Origin: Pseudidiomarina atlantica
GTDB taxonomy: Bacteria > Pseudomonadota > Gammaproteobacteria > Enterobacterales > Alteromonadaceae
Length of the DNA stretch: 64,000 nucleotides
Assembly: GCF_000753735.1 (NCBI RefSeq)
Contig: NZ_JPIN01000001.1
Span: 372,001 to 436,000 of the forward strand
Direction: 5' to 3'
In this document: piece by piece, positions 1-9,296 of the stretch
How positions within the stretch are numbered: position 1 is the stretch's first letter
Layout of the letters: every line of letters starts with the position of its first letter
Notes under the pieces: model-generated
Told to the model about the DNA's origin: nothing
Seen by the model: only the letters and a program-made list of their open reading frames with translations
Databases searched by the model: none
Translations under genes and position numbers: made by a program

Positions 1-70
1 ACAATGTCATTTAACTCCATGACTTTCCTCGTTTACCCCTGTAAAGGCGCTTATCATAGCGAAAAACCAT

Positions 71-100
71 AAAAAAAGGGAGCAATCTTGCTCCCTTTTT
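71..100 (-). terminator. Rho-independent terminator of the rplT operon
   Basis: A GC-containing stem (GGGAGC at 78-83, GCTCCC at 90-95, extended by A-T pairs) is flanked by a run of seven A at 71-77, which is a U tract when read on the minus strand. It lies 16 bases past the rplT stop and probably ends the thrS-infC-rpmI-rplT transcript. Confidence 0.88.
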
Positions 101-115
101 CAACTTCTTCGTGGC

Positions 116-469
116 TTACAGAGAGCTTTTTGCTTTCTCTACCAACGCAGCAAAACCATTTTGGTCGTGAACTGCGATGTCCGCCAGAATTTTACGATCG
201 ATTTCAACAGATGCTTTTTTCAAACCGTTGATAAAGCGGCTGTATGACAAACCGTTTTGACGTGCCGCAGCATTAATACGCACAATCCACAATTGACGGA
301 ATTGACGCTTTTTGTTGCGACGGTCACGATAAGCATATTGACCTGCTTTAATAACCGCTTGCTTCGCTACGCGATAAACGCGTGAACGAGCACCATAATA
401 ACCTTTCGCCTGCTTCAGGACTTTCTTGTGACGCGCTCGCGCGATCACACCACGTTTTACTCGTGCCAT
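116..469 (-). CDS. rplT: 50S ribosomal protein L20
   Basis: L20 binds 23S rRNA early in assembly of the large ribosomal subunit. The 117-residue protein is basic throughout, has the normal family length, and starts with the conserved MARVKRG sequence. It follows rpmI by 16 bases in the conserved order thrS-infC-rpmI-rplT. In E. coli free L20 represses rpmI-rplT translation by binding the leader RNA; the 76-base infC-rpmI gap here could hold such a structure, but I did not resolve it. A terminator follows directly. Confidence 0.97.
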   Translation of the reverse strand: MARVKRGVIARARHKKVLKQAKGYYGARSRVYRVAKQAVIKAGQYAYRDRRNKKRQFRQLWIVRINAAARQNGLSYSRFINGLKKASVEIDRKILADIAVHDQNGFAALVEKAKSSL

Positions 470-485
470 TTGCTATCTCCTTCCC

Positions 486-683
486 TTACGCGAATGGTAA
501 CATACGCTGAACTAAGCCAACATCAGACTCGTGCACCATGCTCTTAGCACGTAGGTGACGCTTCCGCTTTGAGCTCTTTTTGGTCAGGATGTGACGCAAA
601 TGAGACTGTTTACATTTGAAGCCGCCTGAAGCGGTTTTCTTAAAGCGCTTTGACGCGCCTTTTTTGGATTTCATTTTCGGCAT
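486..683 (-). CDS. rpmI: 50S ribosomal protein L35
   Basis: Small 65-residue ribosomal protein of the large subunit, rich in Lys and Arg ([15 protein letters not shown] at the N terminus, ending QRMLPFA as in other gammaproteobacteria). The start has a GGAG ribosome-binding sequence about 10 bases upstream. It sits between infC and rplT and is presumably co-translated and co-regulated with rplT. Confidence 0.97.
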   Translation of the reverse strand: MPKMKSKKGASKRFKKTASGGFKCKQSHLRHILTKKSSKRKRHLRAKSMVHESDVGLVQRMLPFA

Positions 684-759
684 GAAAATTACTCCGCATT
701 GTTAATTGAAAGTGTAACAGGGTGAGGACAACAAAAGTTGGCCTACTTGTGTACCACAG

Positions 760-1302
760 TTACTTCTTAGCAGGGGCCAGCACCATAATCATCTGGCGAC
801 CCTCAGCCCGTCTCGGGAACGACTCAACAGTAGAGATTTCTTGCAAATCGTCTTTGATACGATTTAGCAATTCAATGCCCAACTCTTGGTGCGCCATTTC
901 ACGGCCACGGAAACGAACGGTGACTTTAGTTTTGTCACCTCCCTCGAGGAAGCGAGTCAGGTTGCGCAGTTTTACCTGGTAATCGCCCTCATCTGTGCCA
1001 GGACGGAATTTGACTTCCTTGACCTGAATCTGTTTCTGATTTTTCTTTTGCTCTTTCGCGTTCTTAGCTTTTTCGTAGAGGAACTTGCCATAATCCATCA
1101 GACGACATACTGGTGGCTCCGCATTTGGGCTAATTTCCACCAGATCAACACCGGCCGTTTCGGCCTTTTCAAGAGCTTCTTGAATACTTACGACACCAAT
1201 CTGTTCACCTTCAACGCCGATTAAGCGCACTTCGTTCACGCGAATATCTTCGTTGATACGATTTTTGTCAGCAGGTTTCTGAGTTCTTTTTCCGCCTTTA
1301 AT
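760..1302 (-). CDS. infC: Translation initiation factor IF-3 (AUU start)
   Basis: IF-3 binds the 30S subunit, prevents premature 50S joining and checks start-codon and initiator-tRNA pairing. The reading frame matches E. coli IF-3 ([39 protein letters not shown]). An ATG/GTG-based call would start at GTG 1239 and lose about 21 residues. The frame is open upstream to an ATT at 1300-1302, giving [18 protein letters not shown] before the GTG. That is homologous to the E. coli N terminus and yields 180 residues, the usual length. A GGAGG lies 8 bases before the ATT. The rare AUU start is the known device for IF-3 autorepression. The gene lies 19 bases after thrS. Confidence 0.96.
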   Translation of the reverse strand: MKGGKRTQKPADKNRINEDIRVNEVRLIGVEGEQIGVVSIQEALEKAETAGVDLVEISPNAEPPVCRLMDYGKFLYEKAKNAKEQKKNQKQIQVKEVKFRPGTDEGDYQVKLRNLTRFLEGGDKTKVTVRFRGREMAHQELGIELLNRIKDDLQEISTVESFPRRAEGRQMIMVLAPAKK

Positions 1303-1316
1303 GGGTCATTCCTCCA
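1300..1316 (-). promoter_or_regulatory. infC ribosome-binding site and AUU start codon
   Basis: On the minus strand TGGAGG (1311-1316) precedes ATT (1300-1302) by 8 bases. The strong Shine-Dalgarno with a start codon that IF-3 discriminates against decides the infC start and implies negative feedback by IF-3. Confidence 0.88.
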
Positions 1317-1321
1317 ATAAA

Positions 1322-3238
1322 TTAACTAATTTTGCGACTACGCACTTCGTCTTGCAGCTCAGCAATAAATTGCTCAAGGCCTTTTACGCCTTGGTCTTCG
1401 CCGCGACGCGTACGTACCGCAACCGCTTGGTTCTCGACTTCTTTATCGCCAACAACCAACATATAAGGAACACGTTTTAATGTGTGCTCGCGAATTTTAA
1501 AGCCTATTTTCTCATTTCTCAAGTCAGCTGTCGCCCTAAATCCGAGTTTATTCAACTCTTTTACGGTATTTTTGACGTAATCTGCCTGATTATCGGTAAT
1601 ATTCATCACCACGACCTGCGTTGGCGCAAGCCATAATGGGAAATAGCCCGCATATTCTTCAATCAAAATCCCCATGAAGCGCTCGAGTGAACCGAGAATC
1701 GCACGGTGAATCATGACTGGGGTGTGACGTTCATTGTCTTCGCCCACGTAAGTTGCGCCTAAACGCCCTGGTAGGGCAAAGTCCAACTGAATGGTGCCAC
1801 ACTGCCATGCGCGACCTAAACAGTCATGCAAGGTAAATTCAATTTTCGGACCATAGAAAGCGCCCTCACCCGGCAAGTAATCGAATTCGATGCCGTTGTT
1901 TTTCAATGCTTGTGCCAAAGCTTGCTCGGCATGATCCCACACCGCATCATCACCCAAACGTTTTTCGGGACGGGTCGAAAGCTTCACAACGATGTCTTCG
2001 AAACCAAAAGTTTTGTAGGTTTCGTACACCATCTTAATACAGCCGCTGACCTCTTCTTGGACTTGGTTATCAGTACAGAAAATATGAGCATCGTCTTGGG
2101 TAAAACCACGTACCCGCATTAACCCATGCAATGCGCCCGACGGCTCATTACGATGACAGCAACCGAACTCGGCCATACGCAGTGGCAAATCACGGTACGA
2201 TTTCAAACCTTGATTAAAGATTTGTACGTGTCCGGGGCAGTTCATCGGCTTAATGGCGTACTCGCGATTTTCTGAAGCCGTGGTGAACATGAGTTCAGAG
2301 AATTTCTCCCAGTGCCCGGACTTCTCCCATAGTACGCGGTCCATCATAAACGGACCTTTCACTTCTTGATACTTGTACTCACGTAACTTTTCGCGAATAA
2401 ACATTTCAAGCTCTTGGAATACGGTCCAACCGTTATGATGCCAGAACACCATACCTGGCGCTTCTTCTTGCCAGTGGAACAAGTCTTGTGCTTTACCGAT
2501 TTTGCGGTGATCGCGCTTTTCCGCTTCTTCTAAGCGCTGTAAATAGGCTTTCAGCTGCTTCTTGTCTGCCCAAGCAGTGCCGTAAATACGCTGCAACATC
2601 TTGTTATTCGAATCGCCGCGCCAATAAGCGCCCGCCGACTTCATAATTTTGAAATGTTGGCAAAAACGCATGTTCGGTACGTGCGGTCCACGACACATAT
2701 CAACGTATTCTTCGTGATGATAGAGGCCAGGACGGTCATCTTGGCTGATATCATCATCTAAAATTTCAACTTTGTAGGGCTCATGCCGCTCGACAAAGAC
2801 TTCACGTGCTTCTTTCCAGCTGACTTTCTTTTTAATCACGTCATATTCAGTTTTTGCCAACTGCAACATACGCTTTTCGAGAGCATCCAAATCTTCTTGG
2901 GTGAGCGCACGATCTAAGTCGACGTCGTAGTAGAAACCGTTATCAATGACTGGCCCAATTGCCATTTTCGCTGCTGGAAACAGCTGTTTTAATGCATGCC
3001 CAAGCAGATGCGCACACGAGTGACGGATGATGTGTAGACCCTCTTCGTCTTTCGGTGTGATGATATGCACGGTGGCGTCATCGGTGATCAGATCACAAGC
3101 GTCAGCAAGCTGACCGTTGATTTTGCCGGCAACCGTTGCCTTGGCAAGACCAGGACCGATATCTTGAGCTACTTCGAGAATGGAAACGGGTTTATCGAAA
3201 GCGCGTTGACTTCCATCAGGGAGCGTTACTACAGGCAT
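1322..3238 (-). CDS. thrS: Threonyl-tRNA synthetase
   Basis: Charges tRNA-Thr with threonine in the cytoplasm (class II synthetase). The 638 residues contain the TGS domain ([11 protein letters not shown]), the editing domain ([10 protein letters not shown] and the later Cys-containing part), the catalytic core with zinc ligands (MNCPGH, and the [10 protein letters not shown] region) and the C-terminal anticodon-binding domain. The frame is open 10 residues further upstream, but the ATG at 3236-3238 matches the family start MPV and has AAGGAA about 10 bases before it. An out-of-frame ATGTAA lies between. First gene of the thrS-infC-rpmI-rplT cluster. Confidence 0.97.
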   Translation of the reverse strand: MPVVTLPDGSQRAFDKPVSILEVAQDIGPGLAKATVAGKINGQLADACDLITDDATVHIITPKDEEGLHIIRHSCAHLLGHALKQLFPAAKMAIGPVIDNGFYYDVDLDRALTQEDLDALEKRMLQLAKTEYDVIKKKVSWKEAREVFVERHEPYKVEILDDDISQDDRPGLYHHEEYVDMCRGPHVPNMRFCQHFKIMKSAGAYWRGDSNNKMLQRIYGTAWADKKQLKAYLQRLEEAEKRDHRKIGKAQDLFHWQEEAPGMVFWHHNGWTVFQELEMFIREKLREYKYQEVKGPFMMDRVLWEKSGHWEKFSELMFTTASENREYAIKPMNCPGHVQIFNQGLKSYRDLPLRMAEFGCCHRNEPSGALHGLMRVRGFTQDDAHIFCTDNQVQEEVSGCIKMVYETYKTFGFEDIVVKLSTRPEKRLGDDAVWDHAEQALAQALKNNGIEFDYLPGEGAFYGPKIEFTLHDCLGRAWQCGTIQLDFALPGRLGATYVGEDNERHTPVMIHRAILGSLERFMGILIEEYAGYFPLWLAPTQVVVMNITDNQADYVKNTVKELNKLGFRATADLRNEKIGFKIREHTLKRVPYMLVVGDKEVENQAVAVRTRRGEDQGVKGLEQFIAELQDEVRSRKIS

Positions 3239-3380
3239 GCTTACATGTTCCTTTAACAGTGGTGACACCTACCAAGTGCCACTTGTGATTCAACGAGAAG
3301 CCGCAACTATACCGTACTGAACGAAGTGACGCAACGCGCCTATTGGCGTGGTCTAGAAGCACAGTTACAATAGCCGCCCT

Positions 3381-4271
3381 ATGGACATTTTTATCGGCCC
3401 ACTTGCCGCCCTCCTCGCTGCCTTATTTTGGGCCTGTGCCACGCTTCTTTATAGTCGCGCGGGCAGCTATTTGAATGCCGCCCAACTGAATTTAGTCAAA
3501 GGCTTTGTTGCGGTGCCGCTGCTCGCATTGTTTGCGCTGCTTAGTGGCGAATTACTTGCGTTCGATGGCAGCGCAGCCGCTTGGCTCTTGCTCGCCAGTG
3601 GCGTGATCGGTATTACTCTTGGCGATACGCTGTACTTCGGTGCATTGCGGCGGATTGGCCCATGGTATGCCATGCTCTTCGAGTACTTAGCTCCACCGTT
3701 TGCCGCGCTCATTGCTTGGTGGTGGCTTCAAGAAGCGATGACCTTGCGCGAGCTCGGTGCAGCGCTAGTGGTTTTAGTCGGTATTTTTGTCATCATTAGC
3801 GAACGCTCGCCAGAGCCACGTGCGCAACAGCTATCGCTGAGCGGCATGGCCGCAGGTGTCGGCGCAGCGCTCTGCCAAGCCCTTGGTTTGGTAATGGCTT
3901 TTGAGGCGCTCGCCAGCTTCGCCGTTAGCCCGTTGCAAGCGGCACTGGTGCGCCTTACGGCAGGCACGCTAGCGCTGACTGCAGCCCTGCTATTGTTGAA
4001 ACCGAAAATCATCGGCCAAACCAAAGCAGCACTGCGGCACACCTCTATACCCTGGTTATTGGTGGCGATCATCATGGGCACTTTGCTGGCCATCTGGCTG
4101 CAACAAACCGCCATCGCCTACCTCCACCCGGGTCTCGCCCAAACCCTGCTTGCCACCGCGCCACTTTGGTTGATCCCAATTCAATGGTTGCGTGGCGAAC
4201 CACCAAGTTTACGCAGTATTAGTGGTGCGTTAGTGGCTGCTGCAGGCATTACATTGTTATTTTGGCGCTGA
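3381..4271 (+). CDS. EamA/DMT-family transporter
   Basis: Ten-helix inner-membrane protein of the drug/metabolite transporter superfamily, with two EamA repeats: residues about 5-140, including the typical GVIGITLGDTLYFGALRRIGP stretch, and about 155-295. The substrate cannot be read from sequence; relatives export metabolites or amino acids. Divergent from thrS with a 142-base gap that must hold both promoters. Its stop lies about 50 bases before the next small gene. The family call is secure, the substrate unknown. Confidence 0.85.
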   Translation: MDIFIGPLAALLAALFWACATLLYSRAGSYLNAAQLNLVKGFVAVPLLALFALLSGELLAFDGSAAAWLLLASGVIGITLGDTLYFGALRRIGPWYAMLFEYLAPPFAALIAWWWLQEAMTLRELGAALVVLVGIFVIISERSPEPRAQQLSLSGMAAGVGAALCQALGLVMAFEALASFAVSPLQAALVRLTAGTLALTAALLLLKPKIIGQTKAALRHTSIPWLLVAIIMGTLLAIWLQQTAIAYLHPGLAQTLLATAPLWLIPIQWLRGEPPSLRSISGALVAAAGITLLFWR

Positions 4272-4321
4272 GCGCATTCATCGATCATACTGCTATTAAG
4301 TACTGCGGTTACGAGGTAGCT

Positions 4322-4519
4322 ATGAACACAGAGAAATTGCATGACGCGGCAGTGCGTTGCCCGCACTGCGGCCATAACATTCACCTCGCGATTGATGCGT
4401 CACAAGGCGCTCAAGATTATCAAGATGAATGTCCGGCCTGCGGGAGTGATGTGCATTTGGCGATTGAGGTCGACGAGTTGCACGATAAAATCATCGTCAA
4501 AATCGATCCCGACGAATAA
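4322..4519 (+). CDS. CPXCG-motif cysteine-rich protein
   Basis: A 65-residue protein with two CPxCG knuckles (CPHCG near residue 13, CPACG near 38), a probable zinc-ribbon arrangement of the uncharacterised Cys_rich_CPXCG family. An upstream in-frame start at 4262 would overlap the EamA gene; the ATG at 4322 has a GAGGTAG ribosome-binding sequence and gives the normal family length. Function unknown, probably cytoplasmic. A hairpin separates it from the convergent ribE. Confidence 0.75.
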   Translation: MNTEKLHDAAVRCPHCGHNIHLAIDASQGAQDYQDECPACGSDVHLAIEVDELHDKIIVKIDPDE

Positions 4520-4522
4520 CCT

Positions 4523-4585
4523 CGTTATTCGTTATTCGTTAGGGGTGCTCGTTGCTAGCTCTCCCTAACGATTAACGAGTAACGG
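4523..4585. terminator. Imperfect long hairpin between convergent genes
   Basis: A 22-base arm (CGTTATTCGTTATTCGTTAGGG, 4523-4544) is repeated in inverted orientation near 4563-4585 with about two mismatches and an 18-base loop. It fills the gap between the + strand CPXCG gene and the - strand ribE, so a bidirectional terminator or stabiliser role is likely. There is no strong T run. The arms are built from a TTAACGA-like heptamer that recurs after hexR. Confidence 0.55.
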
Positions 4586-5197
4586 TTAACCTTTGTTTTG
4601 GGCTAGGTAGCGGTTGACGGTGTCGACGATAGTAATGGTCTGCTGATCGAACTCTAAATTGACCCGCGTTCCAGGCTGCGCTGACTTTAAATTCGTTAAA
4701 CGCAATGTTTCTGGAATTAAATGCAACGAAAACTGACTGTCGTGAACCTGACCAATGGTGAGACTTGCGCCATTGACGCTGATAAAACCTTTTGCGAATA
4801 CATAGGCTTGAAATTCTGCCGGAAACCGAATCCACATGGCCCAGTTATCTGCAGTTTCGGTAATGGTTTCGACCACCCCGGTGGCATGAATATGCCCCGA
4901 AACATGATGTCCACCAATTTCGTCCCCTACTTTTAATGAACGTTCGAAATTGACTTCAGCGCCGACTTCGAGCTCACCTAAATTGGTCAGACGCAAGGTT
5001 TCATCGATCACATCAAACTGCACCGTGTTTGTGTTAAATTGAACCACTGTCAGACAAGTTCCGTTTATAGCGATACTGGCACCAATTTCTAGCTTTTCTA
5101 GAAACCGTGGTTCAACTTGCACGGTTAAACGACGAAAGTCAGGTTTATTTTCGATAGCAACAACTGCTGCTTGGCATTGCACGATACCGGTAAACAT
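4586..5197 (-). CDS. ribE: Riboflavin synthase, alpha chain
   Basis: Dismutates two 6,7-dimethyl-8-ribityllumazine to riboflavin plus a pyrimidine, the last step of vitamin B2 synthesis. At 203 residues it has the family's two tandem lumazine-binding repeats. The first begins MFTGIVQ and carries INGTCLTV; the second carries VSGHIHATG and SVNGASLTIG. The symbol follows common use; E. coli calls it ribC. Its start codon overlaps the start codon of the divergent DUF3080 gene if that gene's longest frame is used. No FMN riboswitch was evident. Confidence 0.94.
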   Translation of the reverse strand: MFTGIVQCQAAVVAIENKPDFRRLTVQVEPRFLEKLEIGASIAINGTCLTVVQFNTNTVQFDVIDETLRLTNLGELEVGAEVNFERSLKVGDEIGGHHVSGHIHATGVVETITETADNWAMWIRFPAEFQAYVFAKGFISVNGASLTIGQVHDSQFSLHLIPETLRLTNLKSAQPGTRVNLEFDQQTITIVDTVNRYLAQNKG

Positions 5198-6251
5198 GAT
5201 GCGACCTTATGTTCAGCTTCAAATGACGTCGATTATTGTAAGACTTCGCCGCGCGCTTGGCTATATATGTGCGGCATTAGTACTCAGTGGCTGCAGTGAC
5301 TTACCCGACAGCCTAAAAAGTCTCAATGATTATCAGCAACGCGTTACCAACACATTGGAACGACCGGCGGTGCGCTTTACTGTGCCGAACTACCCGCGTT
5401 TGCCCGCGAGTCGTGATCTGCAAGTGGAAGTGCCGCGAGTGAGCATTTCGCTGTTAGATGCTTGGCGCATTGAAAGTTGTCCAGCCGCGCAACTCATCGC
5501 TGAGCGTAACAGCGCACTAGGCAAACTCAGTCAGGGCGTCACTCGTTACTATGGTGATTTGCTGTTACTTGATGCGGGTAGAGAATGCGTCGCCACAGTA
5601 CGCGCGGAAGATCCTAACTTAGCAGAGCGTCTAGCTGCCGCCTTGCAACAAAAGGCAGCCACTCTTGCTGCGGCTCGGCAACAAGCCATAGCCAGCGATG
5701 ACGCCCTGCGCCATGCGCTGCGCATGGGGGCAAATGGTCTAAGAGAAGTCGATGACGCAGTTTTTGCTGAACAACTCGCAGCCCTTGAACAAGTTGTTTA
5801 CGCTCTTGAGCAAAGCCAACCGCAAAACGATGAAGCGCGCGTGGAAGCTGCGCTCCAAACCATCCATCAAAGCGACTATCTACCGCGCTTATGGCGTACC
5901 TTGCAAGAACAATCGGCTTACCTCACGCAATTAGCAACTATCACTGATAACCTTACTGAACGCGCCGGTTGCGATGCGCCCACGCGCCCCAATCGGGCAG
6001 AAGTATTACATACAGTTTTCTTAAAGTTTTTTATTGGTGAAGTGCAGCCACAATTAGCCGCTGTTACCGCACAAGGACAACGAGCAGCGAACGTATTGCA
6101 ACGCTTACAGGCGCTCACGTCGCAGCCATTGCTGCAGGATTACTTGGCACAGCTTGTCACCAGCGTTGCACAACTACGTGAAGCGACTAAAGCGCATGTA
6201 CAGCCGTGGCAAAGTTTCTTTACTGCATGTGAGTTCACTCCCGGCGGCTAA
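5196..6251 (+). CDS. DUF3080 family lipoprotein
   Basis: Uncharacterised lipoprotein family of marine gammaproteobacteria. The N terminus has a signal peptide ending in an LSGC lipobox. The body carries the family pattern: a LLDAWRIESC segment, LIAERNSALGK and a conserved ECV, with helical Gln- and Ala-rich stretches after it. Three starts are possible: 5196, 5199 and 5223. The ATG at 5223 gives the most ordinary signal peptide (MTSIIVRLRRALG then a hydrophobic core) and avoids overlap with ribE, but it has no clear Shine-Dalgarno. Envelope location is predicted; role unknown. Confidence 0.75.
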   Translation: MMRPYVQLQMTSIIVRLRRALGYICAALVLSGCSDLPDSLKSLNDYQQRVTNTLERPAVRFTVPNYPRLPASRDLQVEVPRVSISLLDAWRIESCPAAQLIAERNSALGKLSQGVTRYYGDLLLLDAGRECVATVRAEDPNLAERLAAALQQKAATLAAARQQAIASDDALRHALRMGANGLREVDDAVFAEQLAALEQVVYALEQSQPQNDEARVEAALQTIHQSDYLPRLWRTLQEQSAYLTQLATITDNLTERAGCDAPTRPNRAEVLHTVFLKFFIGEVQPQLAAVTAQGQRAANVLQRLQALTSQPLLQDYLAQLVTSVAQLREATKAHVQPWQSFFTACEFTPGG

Positions 6252-6348
6252 GGCGATGCAACGGGATTACCTCTCTTGGTGTATCGACAATCATAGAGTA
6301 TTATTGATAATAATTCTTATTCACAAGTTAATTTAATGAGGTGTTTGA

Positions 6349-6729
6349 ATGAAAACTTTGATGATGTTGAGTGCAGCGGCTTTGTTAAGCTTTACCACAA
6401 CTAGTTTTGCAGACGATCAAGAGCGTTATGAGCACTTTTCAGGGCAGCCGGCTAAAAACCTTGACCAAGCATTGTTTAACCTGAAAAATTTTAACGCCAA
6501 AATGGCGGAAATCATGGCGAAAGATGAGCTGACACCGCAAGATATGGCGACCATCCACCAGCTCAGTTATACCCTTGAAAATGCATTGCAGCGCCTCGAT
6601 GAAGAAGTAGATGTTATGCAAGCTGTGTTGGAAGAAGTGCACTTAGCTTCGGAAAGCATGGACTACGAAACGGTGCAGAAGCAAGGTAAAGTGTACCTAG
6701 AAAGCACTGGTAAAATCGTTAAAGAATAA
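6349..6729 (+). CDS. DUF6746-like periplasmic protein
   Basis: A 126-residue protein with a signal peptide (MKTLMMLSAAALLSFTTTSFA, cleavage near residue 21) and a short, helical, acidic mature part (NLDQALFNLKNFNAKMAEI, then LTPQDMATIHQLSYTLENAL). This resembles the DUF6746 family; I recall the family by pattern only. GAGG lies 9 bases before the start. It ends 9 bases before the MoxR gene. An AT-rich, partly Fur-like sequence lies about 25 bases upstream. Function unknown. Confidence 0.6.
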   Translation: MKTLMMLSAAALLSFTTTSFADDQERYEHFSGQPAKNLDQALFNLKNFNAKMAEIMAKDELTPQDMATIHQLSYTLENALQRLDEEVDVMQAVLEEVHLASESMDYETVQKQGKVYLESTGKIVKE

Positions 6730-6738
6730 GGACCTATC

Positions 6739-7575
6739 ATGCAATTTAGCAGTACATCGAGTTATATCGTTGCGGATGAATTAGCCCTTGCCGTCAATGC
6801 TGCGGTGACACTGGAAAAGCCCTTACTGCTCAAAGGTGAGCCAGGTACCGGTAAAACCAAGTTAGCTGAAGAGTTGGCCGCAAGTCTCGGTGTACCGCTA
6901 TTGCGCTGGCAAATTAAATCGACGACCAAAGCCCAACAAGGCTTGTACGAATATGACGCAGTGTCACGATTGCGCGATAGCCAACTGGGCAGCGACAAAG
7001 TACATGACATCAGCAACTACATTAAGCCGGGCAAGTTATGGCAAGCCTTCACTGCTGCACAGCGCCCAGTATTGTTGATCGACGAAATTGACAAAGCCGA
7101 TATTGAGTTTCCTAATGATTTGCTGCACGAGCTCGATCAAATGGAATTTCATGTCTACGAGACCGGCGAGCAAATTACTGCACAGCAACGCCCTATCGTG
7201 GTGATTACGTCGAATAACGAAAAAGAGCTACCTGACGCGTTTTTGCGCCGCTGCTTTTTTCATTACATCAACTTCCCTGATGCCGCCACGTTGAGCGATA
7301 TTGTTCGCGTCCATTATCCAGACATTCAGCGCGAGTTACTACAGACTGCACTCGAAGTCTTTTTTGATGTACGAAAGTTACCAAACTTGAAGAAAAAACC
7401 ATCCACTTCAGAACTGATTGATTGGTTGAAACTGTTACTAGTGGAGGATATCGGCCCACAACAGTTAAGAGACAGCAAGGGCTTGATGCCTATGTTTGGC
7501 GCACTGTTGAAAAACGAGCAGGACGTACAGTTGGTCGAAAAACTGGCATTCATGGCACGTCGCCGAGAAAGCTAA
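6739..7575 (+). CDS. MoxR-family AAA+ ATPase
   Basis: AAA+ ATPase, likely a chaperone acting with the downstream VWA protein to activate or insert cofactors in a target. Visible motifs are Walker A GEPGTGKT (residues 33-40), Walker B LLIDEIDKAD, sensor 1 (VVITSNNEKELPDAF) and the arginine finger region FLRRCFFHY. At 278 residues it is a normal MoxR length. It begins 9 bases after the DUF6746 gene and its TAA shares an A with the ATG of the VWA gene (TAATG), so the pair is translationally coupled. The target is not apparent from neighbours. Confidence 0.88.
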   Translation: MQFSSTSSYIVADELALAVNAAVTLEKPLLLKGEPGTGKTKLAEELAASLGVPLLRWQIKSTTKAQQGLYEYDAVSRLRDSQLGSDKVHDISNYIKPGKLWQAFTAAQRPVLLIDEIDKADIEFPNDLLHELDQMEFHVYETGEQITAQQRPIVVITSNNEKELPDAFLRRCFFHYINFPDAATLSDIVRVHYPDIQRELLQTALEVFFDVRKLPNLKKKPSTSELIDWLKLLLVEDIGPQQLRDSKGLMPMFGALLKNEQDVQLVEKLAFMARRRES

Positions 7576-8774
7576 TGCTAATTGAATTCTTTTTTTGTCT
7601 ACGCAAGCACGGCTTAAAAACCAGCATCACTGAACTGCTCGATTTATTGGCCGCACTTGAACAGCAGGTGGTGTTTGCCGACATTGAAGCCTTCTATTTT
7701 TTAGCGCGATTGACCTTGGTAAAAGATGAAAGCCAATTTGACCGTTTTGACCGCGCCTTTGCTGAGTACTTTGAAGGCGTGGAACAGGTCGATCTGGCCA
7801 GTGCAATTCCAGAAGACTGGTTGCGGCGCTCGCTACAACGTCAACTTAGTGATGAAGACAAAGCCAAACTGCAAGCTTTGGGTGGCCTTGACGAATTGTT
7901 AAAGGCCTTTCAAGAACGGCTGAAGGAACAACAAGAACGCCATGCCGGTGGCAACAAATGGATCGGCACCGGCGGTACCTCGCCATTTGGTGCTTATGGT
8001 TTTCATCCGGAAGGTATTCGCATCGGCCAAGAAGGTTCGAATGCCCGGCGGGCAGTCAAAGTTTGGGATAAACGCGAGTTCCGTGACCTCGACACCGAGG
8101 GCGAACTCAACAATCGCACCATGCAGCTTGCTTTGCGTAAACTACGTAAGTTCGCTCGTACCGGCAGCGCCGAAGAACTCGACTTAGATGAAACCATTCG
8201 TGCCACTTCACAAAAAGCGGGCTTACTCGACTTGAAATGGCGTCCGGAACGTCACAATGCGGTGAAGGTCTTGCTCTTGTTTGACGTAGGCGGTTCGATG
8301 GATGATTTCATTTACGAGTGCCAGCAACTCTTTGCTGCAGCGCGCAGTGAATTCAAACACCTCGAGTTCTATTACTTCCATAACTGCGTTTATGAAGAAG
8401 TTTGGCAATCGAACGAGCGCCGTTTCAGCGAGAAAACACCGACTCGTGAACTCATCAATAAATATGGGCGTGATTACAAGCTGATTTTCGTTGGCGACGC
8501 CACCATGGGGCCCTATGAGATCGCCTACCCCGGCGGCAGTGTTGAGCACTGGAACGAAGAACCTGGTCAAGTGTGGATGCGGCGCTTATTGAATCATTTT
8601 GACAACGCGGTATGGCTTAATCCGCAGCCGTTGGAGCACTGGAAGTGGCATCACTCAATCGACATGATGCACGAACTCATGGGCGGCCGCATGTACCCCA
8701 TGACTCTCGACGGCATCAGCGGTGCAATTACGACGCTGTTGAGAAAATCTGCTGCAACTGCCCCCGTTTCTTGA
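7575..8774 (+). CDS. VWA (CoxE-like) domain protein
   Basis: Partner of the MoxR ATPase. The longest open frame starts at 7422, but the ATG at 7575 overlaps the MoxR stop (TAATG) and gives a normal 399-residue protein beginning MLIEFFFCLRKHG. The C-terminal half is a von Willebrand A domain with the metal-site stretch LLFDVGGSMDDF, where the usual DxSxS reads D-V-G-G-S; the first Ser is replaced by Gly. The closest named group is the CoxE-like VWA proteins of MoxR operons. Its 3' end overlaps the convergent nsrR-like gene by 47 bases. Confidence 0.82.
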   Translation: MLIEFFFCLRKHGLKTSITELLDLLAALEQQVVFADIEAFYFLARLTLVKDESQFDRFDRAFAEYFEGVEQVDLASAIPEDWLRRSLQRQLSDEDKAKLQALGGLDELLKAFQERLKEQQERHAGGNKWIGTGGTSPFGAYGFHPEGIRIGQEGSNARRAVKVWDKREFRDLDTEGELNNRTMQLALRKLRKFARTGSAEELDLDETIRATSQKAGLLDLKWRPERHNAVKVLLLFDVGGSMDDFIYECQQLFAAARSEFKHLEFYYFHNCVYEEVWQSNERRFSEKTPTRELINKYGRDYKLIFVGDATMGPYEIAYPGGSVEHWNEEPGQVWMRRLLNHFDNAVWLNPQPLEHWKWHHSIDMMHELMGGRMYPMTLDGISGAITTLLRKSAATAPVS

Positions 8775-9195
8775 GTAAGTCAGCCAAAGTGAACTCTCGC
8801 AAGTAGTCGTAAAAGAGTTCCTTGCCCCGCGCCACAATCCCATTAAGCTCACAAGCTGGCAGTGCCACACAATAAGGGTTGTGGCACTCAATCCATGGCT
8901 CATCGCCTTCGAGCTGACGAATCACATAATCCAAACGAATCTCATTAGGAGCCTTGGCTAAGAAAAAGCCACCGTTTTTGCCACGGCGTGTTTCAATCAA
9001 TTGCAGACGGCCCAAGTGGTGCACCACTTTGTTGACGTGATTGCTAGATAAACTGAAGGTTTCGCAGATGTCTTTGATGGTGGTTAAGCGCTCCGGCGCT
9101 TCCGTCCTATTGTTCGAACTTTCTTTAGCACCCTCTTTAGCACCAAGGTACATCAAAATTCGTAAACCATAATCGGTATATTTTTTTAATTGCAT
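8728..9195 (-). CDS. nsrR: Rrf2-family regulator, NsrR-like nitric oxide sensor
   Basis: Predicted transcription repressor with an Fe-S cluster that loses DNA binding when nitrosylated. The N-terminal winged helix begins MQLKKYTDYGLRILMYLG. The recognition helix region is LSSNHVNKVVHHL, followed by the wing RRGKNGGFFL. Three Cys in C-x4-C-x5-C spacing (CHNPYC then ALPAC, about residues 104-115) match the NsrR cluster ligands rather than IscR. An insertion (KESSNNRTEAPER) near residue 25 is unusual. A strong NsrR-like palindrome lies upstream. At 155 residues it is slightly longer than E. coli NsrR. Confidence 0.85.
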   Translation of the reverse strand: MQLKKYTDYGLRILMYLGAKEGAKESSNNRTEAPERLTTIKDICETFSLSSNHVNKVVHHLGRLQLIETRRGKNGGFFLAKAPNEIRLDYVIRQLEGDEPWIECHNPYCVALPACELNGIVARGKELFYDYLREFTLADLLKKRGQLQQIFSTAS

Positions 9196-9246
9196 GACGC
9201 CCGCCTGCCCTTGCGAAATTTACATCTTCAAACTTGATCTTCGTCA

Positions 9247-9269
9247 AAGATACATGAATAATGCATATT
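9247..9269. promoter_or_regulatory. NsrR-like operator
   Basis: The 23 bases AAGATACAT-GAATA-ATGCATATT fit the published NsrR consensus AAGATGCATTT-N-AAATACATCTT at about 18 positions by eye. It lies in the 101-base gap between the divergent nsrR-like gene and the 73-residue membrane protein. A second related palindrome (AATGCAT ... ATGCATT, about 9260-9283) overlaps it. Confidence 0.65.
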
Positions 9270-9296
9270 ATAAAACATGCATTGGAGATGTAGGTT

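Noticed and set aside
722-1224. Plus-strand frames opposite infC
   Set aside because: Antisense shadows of a conserved essential gene.
7422-7574. N-terminal extension of the VWA protein
   Set aside because: It overlaps the MoxR gene in another frame; the TAATG junction at 7575 is the natural start.
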